DNA of 64,000 nt, taken from assembly GCA_965224205.1 (NCBI GenBank), contig CBDCYN010000021.1:1-64000 (forward strand). The letters run 5' to 3'. The notes below the pieces were generated by a model. It saw only the letters and a list, made by a program, of their open reading frames with translations. It did no database searches and was not told the DNA's origin. Origin of the DNA: CBDCYN01 sp965224205. Its GTDB lineage: Bacteria; Planctomycetota; Phycisphaerae; Phycisphaerales; Phycisphaeraceae. This document shows, in pieces, positions 42,675 to 50,568 of the stretch. The position numbers and the translations under genes were made by a program. Position 1 is the first letter of the stretch. Every line of letters starts with the position of its first letter.

Positions 42675-43895
42675 ATGATGCTTAAAGGCAACGCGATCGT
42701 GGGCCAGTCCGGCGGGCCGACCGCTGTGATCAACGCCTCGATGGTCGGGGTGGTAGAGGCGGCCAAGAAAGCCGCCGGGATCAAGCGCGTGTTTGGGATG
42801 CGGTTCGGCATCGAGGGCGTGCTGGAAAATTACCTGCTCGACCTCTCCGCCGAACCCGCCGCCACGCTCAAAGCCCTGCGCACCACCCCGTCGAGCGCCC
42901 TGGGGTCGAGCCGACACAAGCTCAGCGACGACGACCTCGACCCGATCCTCGCCCGCCTGCGTCAGTACGACATCCGCTACTTCTTCATGATCGGCGGCAA
43001 CGACACCATGGACACGATCCACCGTGTCACCGAGCACGCCCACCAGCGCGGGTACGACATGATCGGCGTGGGGGTCTCGAAAACCGTCGATAATGATCTT
43101 TACGGGACGGACCACACCCCCGGCTACCCCAGCGCGGCTCGGTACGTGGCCCTGAGCGTCCAACAAGGCGGTCGGTTGGCGCAGGACATGCAACGGGTCG
43201 ACCAGTTCACAGTCTTTCAGACCGTCGGCCGCAGCGCGGGCTGGTTGCCCGCCGCCGCGGTTATCGCCAAGAACGAACCCGCCGACGCCCCGCACGTGAT
43301 CCTGTTCCCCGAAAAACCGTTCGACCGCGACGCGTTCCTCGAAGCCGTCGCCAAGGCTCATCAGAAGCACGGGTTCTGCTCGGTCGTCTGCGGCGAGGGC
43401 ATCACCTACGACGACGGCACCCCGGTCTCCACGTCACGCACCCGTGACGACTTCAACAACGTCGAGTTCGGGGCGATGGGCGGCACCAGCGCCGCGATGA
43501 TGTTGCACAAGATGATCGGGGACGAGTTCAGCTGGCGTGGCGAGTTCCAGGTCTGCGAGTCGCTTCAGATGTGCGCCGCCGACCGGGCGGTGAAGCTCGA
43601 TGTTGACGAGGCGTATGGCTGCGGTAAGAACGCCGTCCAGCTGGCCTCCAAGGGCATCAGCGGCGTGATGGTCACGATCAAGCGTGAATCCAAACCCGGT
43701 CAGCCCTACCGCAGCAGCTTCGGAACCATCGAGCTAGCCAAGGTCGCCAACCACGAGCGGCCCATGCCCAGCCGGTTTATCACCAAGGACGGTATGGGCG
43801 TTACCAAAGCCTTTCTTGATTATGCCCGCCCCCTGGTGGGGCCGTTGCCGGCCATGGGCTCACTGACAATCAAACGCGCGAAACAGCCCCGATAG
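42675..43895 (+). CDS. pyrophosphate-type 6-phosphofructokinase, paralogue 2
   Basis: 406 residues. The fold motifs are GQSGGPTAVINASMVG, IGGNDTMDTIH, SKTVDNDLYGTDHTPGYPSA and TVGRSAGWLPA. Compared with paralogue 1, PKTI is changed to SKTV and VMGRDAG to TVGRSAG, but the DND catalytic aspartates remain. ATG codons at 42675 and 42678 are both usable, with AGAAGGG upstream. It is followed by a SIS-domain protein with a gap of 58 bases, so these two may be co-transcribed. Confidence 0.8.
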   Translation: MMLKGNAIVGQSGGPTAVINASMVGVVEAAKKAAGIKRVFGMRFGIEGVLENYLLDLSAEPAATLKALRTTPSSALGSSRHKLSDDDLDPILARLRQYDIRYFFMIGGNDTMDTIHRVTEHAHQRGYDMIGVGVSKTVDNDLYGTDHTPGYPSAARYVALSVQQGGRLAQDMQRVDQFTVFQTVGRSAGWLPAAAVIAKNEPADAPHVILFPEKPFDRDAFLEAVAKAHQKHGFCSVVCGEGITYDDGTPVSTSRTRDDFNNVEFGAMGGTSAAMMLHKMIGDEFSWRGEFQVCESLQMCAADRAVKLDVDEAYGCGKNAVQLASKGISGVMVTIKRESKPGQPYRSSFGTIELAKVANHERPMPSRFITKDGMGVTKAFLDYARPLVGPLPAMGSLTIKRAKQPR

Positions 43896-43953
43896 CCGGC
43901 GCGCCGACCTTTCCATAACCAAACCCTACACCCGGAAACGAGGTTGACCCACG

Positions 43954-44973
43954 ATGAGACCCGACGACCCTGCCTACAAACCCTTCGGCCTGGTGCGGGA
44001 CATGCTCGCGACCACGGAGATTATCGCCGGCTTCGACCCCGACCAGGCCAAGGACACCGCCTCGGCCATCGCCTCAGCCGGGAAACTGTTCTTCACCGGC
44101 GAGGGCTCCAGCAGGCTTTTTCCCACCAAGCACGCGATCCTTCAAGCCCGCAGAAAGGGTTTGGAGCTTGTGGTACATACCGAGGCGGGGCGACAGGCCC
44201 AGGAATATGACCTCGACGACTGGGCGGTGTTGGCTCTGTCCAACTCCGGCCGCACCAGCGAGGTCATCAAGCTCTACAACACCCTCCGTGACGACGGCCA
44301 TCAGAACCTATACAGCCTCACCGCGTTCGCGGGATCGAAGCTCGAATCCCTGGCCGCTAAGGGCTACGTATTGACCTGTGGCAAAGAGGGCGCCGTGGCC
44401 GCGACCAAGAGCGTGGTCGAGCAGGCCTTGTTCTGTCAATCCCTAATCGAGCACGCCGCCGGCCAACCCGCTTTGAAGAGCCAACTCGAACCCCTCGCGG
44501 AAAGTTTTCACAAGGCGCTGACCATGCGGATCCGTGAAGACCACATCGCCCCCGTGGTCACCGCCCCGACGATCTACTTCGCCGGGCGCAACGACGGCGT
44601 GGCCGAGGAGCTGGCCCTAAAAACCAACGAGATCACCCGCAAGCGCAGCGACTACCTCGAAGGTACCTACGCCGTCCACGGGGTTGAGGAGGTCATGACC
44701 GCTGCGGACGTCGTCATCTGGATCGACCCCTACGAAGATTACGAAGAAAAATTCGCTGACGTCCTCGAAGGCGGGGTCGGGGTCACCGTCATCGCCATCG
44801 CCTCGCGACCGACGCGCTTCCCCACCATCCAGGTCCCCGACGCCGGCGACCTGTCCAGCTACGTCATGATGGCCGCCGGGTGGAACCTTCTGGTCGAAGC
44901 CGGGCTGAAGCTGGATATCGACCTCGACAAACCCCAGCGGGCGCGCAAGGTCGGCAACGAGTTCGAGGGGTAA
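43954..44973 (+). CDS. SIS-domain sugar-phosphate isomerase-like protein
   Basis: 339 residues with two SIS modules. The first has FFTGEGSSRLFPTKHA and ALSNSGRTSEVIKL, the phosphosugar-binding motif, with TCGKEGAVAATKSVVEQAL following; the second starts at about residue 200 (PTIYFAGRNDGVAEELALKTNEITRK). The arrangement is that of the isomerase domain of GlmS or of AgaS/FrlB-like proteins. A role in amino-sugar or fructose-phosphate handling is likely, in line with the phosphofructokinase upstream, but the substrate is not certain. Confidence 0.78.
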   Translation: MRPDDPAYKPFGLVRDMLATTEIIAGFDPDQAKDTASAIASAGKLFFTGEGSSRLFPTKHAILQARRKGLELVVHTEAGRQAQEYDLDDWAVLALSNSGRTSEVIKLYNTLRDDGHQNLYSLTAFAGSKLESLAAKGYVLTCGKEGAVAATKSVVEQALFCQSLIEHAAGQPALKSQLEPLAESFHKALTMRIREDHIAPVVTAPTIYFAGRNDGVAEELALKTNEITRKRSDYLEGTYAVHGVEEVMTAADVVIWIDPYEDYEEKFADVLEGGVGVTVIAIASRPTRFPTIQVPDAGDLSSYVMMAAGWNLLVEAGLKLDIDLDKPQRARKVGNEFEG

Positions 44974-45178
44974 CCCGGGGCGTCGATCGCGGTTTGATGA
45001 TCGATTGAGAAGATGCTACACCGGCGGTGTTTTCAATCGTAGCTGATCCGTGCAAGAAGCGATACACAGGTGACCACGCGACGTACGCGGTCGTTGATTC
45101 CCACACCGGGGGTGATGGATCGCCAGATGGACGAAGAGCTACCCTAGTTGGTATGATGATTAGCGGAAGCTAAACCAT

Positions 45179-45254
<76 letters not shown>

Positions 45255-45264
45255 TTGCTCGACG

Positions 45265-45296
45265 CCCGTTGTCTGACGATGACAACGGGTTTTTTC
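45265..45296 (+). terminator. intrinsic terminator after tRNA-Pro
   Basis: A 9-bp perfect stem, CCCGTTGTC / GACAACGGG, with a 7-base loop is followed directly by TTTTTTC. It is a strong factor-independent terminator. Confidence 0.92.
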
Positions 45297-45577
45297 TTTT
45301 GACAGTTTCAACATTTATGGGAGCATCGGCTGTGGGCCTGTGTCGCCTCGAGACCGCAACATTTTTGCCATCCCTTGACCTGGTTGTACCAGATTTGTCA
45401 GTTGTAGGTACAAGCACGCCCGGATCGGTTCCTGTAGCTGCCGCTGGTTGGTGTTCACTTTTCAGTGATCGTCCGGCTCAGTTTCCAGGTTTTTCCGCAC
45501 TTTTGGTGAAGGGTCGTAGACTGGGGGGGTAGCGGCTCAGTCGGGATGGCTGAGGTGGCCGCGGAATGGAGTCCGCC
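45297..45577. other. junction of chromosomal and accessory DNA; possible remnant of integrase C-terminus
   Basis: On the minus strand the stretch 45296-45417 keeps an open frame (TDKSGTTRSRDGKNVAVSRR) running into the antisense of tRNA-Pro. Hydrophilic tails of this kind are common at the C-terminus of tyrosine recombinases placed beside tRNA genes. No recombinase core is present here, so this would be a remnant. At 45455-45480 lies a copy of the IS21-type end sequence found again at 50115-50140. Confidence 0.35.
45455..45480 (+). repeat. IS21-type terminal repeat, first copy
   Basis: The 26-base sequence starting TCACTTTTCAGTGATCG is identical to that at 50115-50140 and lies in the same orientation. 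The two copies bracket about 4.6 kb of broken insertion sequences. Confidence 0.7.
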
Positions 45578-46397
45578 ATGTGGGTCGATGCGTTCCTGCC
45601 CGAAGCGGGCTGGCTACGGTGCCAGCAGGTCTTTGTCACCCCGAATTTGATCACGATCCATGCTCAGAGCGTCTATACGACGAGCCGATGCCCGGCGTGT
45701 CACAGGCGATCGTCACGGATTCACAGCCGACACGCACGGACGCTGGCCGATCTGCCCTTGCATGGAACCCCGGTGCGGTTGCATCTGCGCGTGCGCCGTT
45801 TCTTCTGTGACAACCCGATTTGTGTGCATCGGAACTTTGCCGAGCGGTTGCCCGGCGTGATTGCCCGGTATGGTCGACGAACGATCGGCTTGGCCACGGC
45901 GCTGGAACGCATTGCGTTTGCCTGTGGCGGTGAAGGCGGTGCCCGGCTGGCCAGCAAGCTGGGGATGCCCGCCAGCGCCGATACGTTGTTACGTCTGATC
46001 CGACGAGCTGATCGGGTTGAGGTCGTCACGCCACGGGTGCTGGGCGTGGATGATTGGGCGTTGCGCCGCGGTCAGCGATACGGCACGATCTTCTGCGACC
46101 TGGAGCCACACCGGCCCATTGACCTGCTGCCGGAACGCTCCTGCGAGGTGCTATCGACCTGGTTGGGGGATCATCCCAGGTAGAGGTGATCAGCCGCGAC
46201 CGCGGCGACGCGTATGCCAAGGGTGCTCGCGTAGGCGTCCCCGATGCGGTCCAAGTAGCCGCGCTGGCACCTGCTGCATAACCTCTACGAAGCGCTGGTG
46301 GGGACGGTGGGCCGATACTCGAAGCAGGTCCGTGAGGCCGCCCGAACGGTTGCGATCCAACAAGGGAAAGTCCCAAAAACTGATCTTCCCCAGGGAA
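45578..46397 (+). pseudogene. ISL3-family transposase, frameshifted and truncated
   Basis: The frame starting at ATG 45578 (or 45566) encodes the N-terminal zinc finger of ISL3 transposases (CPACHRRSSRIHS, then FFCDNPICVHRNFAERLPG), the helix-turn-helix, and the first part of the DDE domain (RVLGVDDWALRRGQRYGTIFCDLE). It stops at 46183. Translation of other frames beyond continues the family sequence: VEVISRDRGDAYAKGAR from about 46175, and RWHLLHNLYEALVGTVGRY from about 46257, so there are two frame changes. The element then breaks off at the edge of an IS3 element. Confidence 0.85.
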
Positions 46398-46419
46398 AGT
46401 GGACGGTCGGTTTCGTGAG

Positions 46420-47290
46420 TTATGCGGTCTGCAGCTCGTAGGCCAGGGGGCTGTTGTACCCCAAAGACGAGTGCAGCCGCACACGATTGTAAAACACCTC
46501 GATGTAATCAAACAACGCCGTGAATCACATCCGCCACCTCATCGAGGTCGACCCAATCCGATCCGTGAACCAGCTCGATCTTCAACGTGCCCATAAAACT
46601 CTCCATCATCGCGTTGTCGTAACAGTTGCCCTTGCCGCTCATCGAGCAGGAGATCCCATAAAACCCCAGCAGATCCTGGTACACCCCGCTGGCGTATTGG
46701 ACCCCACGATCGCTGTGATGAATCACCCCCGTCAGAGGATTTCTTTTCCCTGCCGCCCGACGCAACGCCTCGCACACCAGGTCGGCCCGCAGGTGATCGG
46801 CGACCGACCAGCCCACCACCATGCGCGAGAACACATCCAACACCACCGCCAGATACACCCAGCCCATCCGCGTGGGCAGATACGTGATATCGGCCACCCA
46901 TTTCTGGTTGGGACCCGTGGCCGTGAAGTCACGTTGCAAGAGATTCTCGGCGATCGGCTGATCGTGTTTCGAATCGGTCGTCACCGGCTTGAACCGTTTA
47001 GGCCCTTTGGCTTGCAAGCCTTCTTCTTGCATGATCTTGGCCACCGTGTTCACGCTGCAACGCTCACCGTCGGCTTGGAGTTGTTCATGAACCCGTGGGC
47101 TGCCGTAGACCCGACGATGATCTTCAAAAACCCGGTGGACCTTCTCCGCCAGTTGCCCGCGACGGGTCGCCTGCTCGCACACGGGACGGGCTCGCCAGGC
47201 GTAGAACCCGCTGGGGCTCACGCACAGGACCCGGCACATCACGCGGACCGGCCAGTGGTCGCGGTGCTCGTCGATGAAGCGGTACCTCAT
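46420..47290 (-). pseudogene. IS3-family transposase orfB, C-terminal frameshift
   Basis: The main frame (46508-47290) encodes the HTH_21 domain and the rve integrase core of IS3 family transposases: NQKWVADITYLPTRMGWVYLAVVLDVFSR, IHHSDRGVQYAS, and the last acidic residue in NAMMESFMGTLKIE. The end diverges into HGVV-stop. The expected C-terminus continues in the next frame (ALFDYIEVFYNRVRLHSSLGY) to a stop at 46420-46422, so one base has been lost or gained near 46512-46520. The overlap with orfA (47287-47290) is ATGA. Confidence 0.85.
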
Positions 47291-47583
47291 CGGCTTTCGC
47301 TCGCGAAGAAGGTCGCGGCTTTTTTTAGGATTTCCCGTTCCATCTTCAGCCGACGGTTCTCTTGTTCCAACTCCCGCAGCTTGATCCGAATCTCTTGATC
47401 AGTGAGCCGACCGTTAGGGGCTAACTGCCGAACCCAAGCACACACCGTCGTGCCCGCGACCCCTAAGCGCCGGGCGACCTCGGACTGGGACAACCCTTCC
47501 TCGGTGACCATCCGCACCGCCCCGGCCTTGAACTGATCGTCATACCGCTTGCTCGATTTCCCGTTGCCCATCGACTTTGACAT
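47287..47583 (-). CDS. IS3-family transposase orfA, DNA-binding subunit
   Basis: 98 residues: a helix-turn-helix (QFKAGAVRMVTEEGLSQSEVARRLGVAGTTVCAWVRQL) and a C-terminal leucine-zipper-like stretch (IRIKLRELEQENRRLKMEREILKKAATFF). It forms the complex with OrfB that carries out transposition. It overlaps orfB by 4 bases, the normal layout. Confidence 0.9.
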   Translation of the reverse strand: MSKSMGNGKSSKRYDDQFKAGAVRMVTEEGLSQSEVARRLGVAGTTVCAWVRQLAPNGRLTDQEIRIKLRELEQENRRLKMEREILKKAATFFASESR

Positions 47584-47635
47584 CTGGTGGACTCCTTTCG
47601 CCAGGCATCCTACCTAGCAGTTAGGACCGTCCACT

Positions 47636-47918
47636 CCTATGAAGCCGGGTCGGTCAAATACTTTGGTTGGGTTCGGTGGATGGGTTCAAACTCCTATCCG
47701 GGCTTTCCGTGAGCGATGGGGCATTCACCCGTCGTCTACGGGCCCATTCAACTTCATACGACGACGCCCATTCTTTCTCACGGGGCTCTTACGCCTCAAG
47801 TGGACGGTCGGGCTATCGTCTTGCCCAGTCATGACCGAATCCTCAACCATTGAATCCAGGCCCAGCCCTTCTGGGGGGCTTCCCCCTGGAAGGGGGAACG
47901 GGAAGAGGGTTGATCCCG
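47636..47918. other. intervening sequence between IS3 and IS110 transposase genes
   Basis: About 280 bases with no gene. They include an extra copy of the IS3 end sequence (AAGTGGACGGTCGGG near 47800) and a run of C/G-rich inverted repeats near 47872-47900 (CTTCCCCC...GGAAGGGGG), which may be part of the IS110 end region. Confidence 0.4.
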
Positions 47919-48965
47919 TTACGTCACAGCAACCGGTTCGAGGCCCCGCCAATCCGTGCCGTCGCGAAGCATCGCCCAACAGCGGATCAGCAACCGCCGC
48001 GCACAGGCGATCACCGCGATCTTGCGGCGGCTCTTGCTGCCGCGGCAGACCCGTTCGTACACATCCTTGAGCCAGGGGTTGTATCGCTGCATCAACCAAC
48101 TGACCTCCACGAGCAACGCCCGCAGCAGCTTGTTGCCGCGACCGGTGATCCGGCCTTGACGATGCATCGTGCCCGACTCAAATAACCTCGGCACCAGCCC
48201 CGCGTAGGCGCCGACCTGTTTGGCGTTGGCGAACCGTTTCGGGTCGTCGATCGTGGCCACGATCAACTCGGATAATCGTGGCCCCACCCCCGGGATGGTC
48301 CGTAGCTGCCGCACCCGCTGGTCCTGTTCCGCTAACGCTTCGAGTTTCTCCTCGACCTGCCCGATGAGCTGATTGACGTGCTCGAAGCCCGCCAATTCCA
48401 GGTCCAGCTCGCATCGCCACAGTTCTTGCGAGTCGGCGTCCGACAGCGGCTTGGCCTGCCGCCGCAACGCGACGATCGATTCACGGTTCCAGCCCTTGTG
48501 ACCACGGGGCATCGTCAAGCCCTGACGGTCGAGGATCGAGCGGATGTGATTCTTGATCGCCGTGCGTCGCGACACCAGTGTGTGACGGTAAGCGATCAGG
48601 CTCCGCCACTGACGCACTTGGGTCTTGGGCACTGTCACGGTGGGCAGCTGATCCATCGCCGATAGCTGGGCCAGCTTCAACGCGTCGTCACGGTCGGTCT
48701 TGCGTTTGACGTGCTTCCACCGCCAAGCTTCGTGGTTCGTGTTAGCCACCTGGATCTGGATCTCGCGCGTCCGGGCCAGATCACACACCCAACCCGCCTG
48801 CGAACCGATCTCGATTACCATCCGATCAGGATTTTCCTGGACCACCAAGTCGTGGATCGCCGACGGGGTCGTCGCCACCGTCTCGAACCGATGCTCACGG
48901 TCCACCGAGTCATAGACACACACCACGCTCTTGAACTTGCCCAAATCGATAGCCAAAATCCTCAT
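47919..48965 (-). CDS. IS110-family transposase (DEDD type)
   Basis: 348 residues. The N-terminal RuvC-like DEDD domain includes ILAIDLGKFKSVVCVYD, VIEIGSQAGWV and KTDRDDALKLAQLSAM. The C-terminal transposase_20 domain has the helix-hairpin-helix region RTIPGVGPRLSELIVATIDDPKRFANAKQVGAYAGLVP with the catalytic Ser-type SGTMHRQGRITGRGNKLLR. It is full length and probably functional. IS110 ends are not inverted repeats, so the element's limits cannot be set from the sequence. Confidence 0.92.
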   Translation of the reverse strand: MRILAIDLGKFKSVVCVYDSVDREHRFETVATTPSAIHDLVVQENPDRMVIEIGSQAGWVCDLARTREIQIQVANTNHEAWRWKHVKRKTDRDDALKLAQLSAMDQLPTVTVPKTQVRQWRSLIAYRHTLVSRRTAIKNHIRSILDRQGLTMPRGHKGWNRESIVALRRQAKPLSDADSQELWRCELDLELAGFEHVNQLIGQVEEKLEALAEQDQRVRQLRTIPGVGPRLSELIVATIDDPKRFANAKQVGAYAGLVPRLFESGTMHRQGRITGRGNKLLRALLVEVSWLMQRYNPWLKDVYERVCRGSKSRRKIAVIACARRLLIRCWAMLRDGTDWRGLEPVAVT

Positions 48966-49107
48966 GCCGGTCTCCTTGTGTGAAGCGTTACACTTGGGCG
49001 ATCCACACGATCAGCCCGTACTGGGACATGATCCCGTCAAACCGCCCACCGGGAGACCCGGCTTTCATAGTTTCTTTCTCTGGGGAAGGTCACCGCTGGC
49101 ATCGTGC

Positions 49108-49233
49108 TCGAAGTTGGACCTGTCGCATCGCCCCGATCTGCACCAGATGCACGACGGCACTCGCCCGCTGGGCGATTATGACCAGCTGGTGGGCGTCGCA
49201 GCCGAAGCTGCGGAACTGGAGGTGGCACGATGA
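49108..49233 (+). pseudogene. 3' remnant of an istA (IS21 transposase) gene
   Basis: 42 codons, SKLDLSHRPDLHQMHDGT ... AAEAAELEVAR-stop, directly preceding and overlapping the istB start (ATGA). The position, immediately before istB, and the acidic end fit the tail of an IS21 IstA. The rest of istA is missing, probably removed or displaced when the IS110 element entered. Confidence 0.55.
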
Positions 49234-50032
49234 GTGATCCCACCCCCACGGTCTTGTTAGACGAGTATCTGCGGACGCTGAAGCTGTCGGCGATGTTGCG
49301 GGAATATCCCGGGGTAGCCCGGCAAGCCGCCGATCAAAAGGCGACCTATGAACAGTTCCTCCAGCAACTGGCGGAGTTGGAAGTCAACCAGCGTCACGCC
49401 GCATCGATCCAGCGGCGGATCAAAGCCGCGAAGTTCCCGGTGCTCAAGGAACTCGACGCCTTCGACTTCACCGCGGTGCCCAAGCTCAACAAGCCCCGGG
49501 TGCTGGAGCTGGCCCAGTGCTTGTTCATCGAACGACGGTCCAACCTCACCCTCAACGGGCCACCGCCCCGGAAGGCACGGGCAAGACGCACCTGGCGATC
49601 GCGATCGGTTTGGAGGCTTGTCGCCGCAAACAACGTGTGCGGTTCTACACCGCGTCGCAGCTGGCCAACCTCTACCTCGAAGCCCGAGAAGAGCGGCAGG
49701 TCACCAAGCTCGAAGGCCAGATCAAACGCCATGACCTGATCATCATCGATGAGCTGGGCTACATCCCCCTGGACCGACGCGGGGCCGAACACCTGTTCAG
49801 CTTCTTCAGTCAGTGCTACGAACAGACCAGCCTGATCGTGACCACGAACCTACCCTTCGCAGACTGGCCTCAAGTCTTCGCCAACGATCAACGGTTGGTC
49901 GGTGCCTTGATCGACCGACTCACTCACCACGTGGACATCCTGGAGCTGGTCGTCGACAGCTATCGCCTCAAGGCCAGTAGGAAGAAGAAAACCCAACGAC
50001 GAAAAGGAGGTGACAGCCCCGACAAGAGCTAA
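49230..50032 (+). pseudogene. istB (IS21 ATPase), frameshifted in the P-loop
   Basis: The first frame (49230-49739) encodes the N-terminal region of IstB: LRTLKLSAMLREYPGVARQAADQKATYEQFL, up to RRSNLTLNGPP. The second frame (from about 49567) continues with EGTGKTHLAIAIGLEACRR, Walker B LIIIDELGYIPLDRRGAEHLF and the C-terminal LIDRLTHHVDILELVVDSYRLKASR, ending at 50032. The change of frame lies in the Walker A loop at about 49560-49580. As it stands, no intact ATPase would be made without ribosomal slippage. Confidence 0.85.
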
Positions 50033-50112
50033 CTCCTGAGCCGGACACCCTGAGCAAGAAACTCAGGGCTTTGGACAACGCCGATCCCGGCGTTATTCTT
50101 CGAACCCAGGTG

Positions 50113-50160
50113 GCTCACTTTTCAGTGATCGTCCGGCTCAATTTTCAATGATCGTTTCCA
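50113..50160 (+). repeat. IS21-type right-end repeats
   Basis: Two near-direct copies of a short motif: GGCTCACTTTTCAGTGATCG and GGCTCAATTTTCAATGATCG. Multiple terminal repeats like this are typical of IS21-family right ends after istB. The first is identical over 26 bases to 45455-45480. Confidence 0.65.
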
Positions 50161-50291
50161 GCAAGGGCGAGGTGAGACTTCAGGCGACTATGGTATACTG
50201 AGCCCGTTGAAAAAAGCAGATTGTGCCGGTGCCGAAAAGTTCTCTAAGAACAAGGATTTAGCCGAGAAAAATAGAGCGAAAACGACTTCTA

Positions 50292-50334
50292 GGAGAGGTG
50301 CCCGAGCGGCTGAAGGGGCCGGTCTCGAAAACCG
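50292..50334 (+). pseudogene. 5' half of a tRNA-Ser(CGA) gene
   Basis: The sequence reads as the acceptor 5' strand, D arm and anticodon arm of tRNA-Ser: GGAGAGGTGCCCGAGCGGCT, then a stem ending CCGGT, the loop CTCGAAA with anticodon CGA, and ACCG. After about 43 bases the match ends abruptly. No variable arm or T arm follows, and I do not find the 3' half elsewhere in the window. This is the pattern left when an element recombines at a tRNA gene. Confidence 0.8.
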
Positions 50335-50336
50335 AA

Positions 50337-50533
50337 GCGATATTTCGTCAACCCATTGTCTTTGCAAGGCTTGTAAATCCAATAATTTTGACTTGGCGCG
50401 CTACTTGTCGTTTCTCAAGAACGAGTCCCCACGACTGGCGTTGCTGATCGAAAAATGGGACCTCTTGCCCGACGCCATCAAGGCGGGGATAGAGGCGATG
50501 GTTCGCGCGTCGATCCCCGACGATTCGGAGTAA
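50337..50533 (+). pseudogene. C-terminal remnant of an uncharacterised gene beside the tRNA fragment
   Basis: The frame directly after the tRNA fragment reads HCLCKACKSNNFDLARYL, then LALLIEKWDLLPDAIKAGIEAMVRASIPDDSE. The last 30 residues resemble the ends of small planctomycete proteins found next to integrases (a segment LPDAIKAGI...). No start codon with a ribosome site is in this frame downstream of the tRNA fragment, so it is probably the 3' part of a cut gene. Confidence 0.45.
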
Positions 50534-50568
50534 CCGCATAGCTGTCTCTGTCGTTCTCAAATCTGGCC

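Larger units (their letters stand above)
46398..47635 (-). mobile_element. IS3-family insertion sequence
   Basis: Bounded by an 11-bp inverted repeat, AGTGGACGGTC (46398-46408) and its complement (47625-47635). It carries orfA and orfB on the minus strand. It is inserted in the ISL3 transposase. No clear target duplication is visible. A third copy of the end sequence, in the same orientation as the left end, occurs near 47801, perhaps a remnant of another related element. Confidence 0.8.

Noticed and set aside
47095..47398. Plus-strand frames opposite the IS3 transposase
   Set aside because: Antisense shadows of orfA/orfB, whose motifs are clear.
50207..50533. 108-codon frame across the tRNA-Ser fragment
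   Set aside because: The first half includes tRNA sequence and the start lacks a ribosome site. Only the C-terminal part after the fragment resembles a protein.
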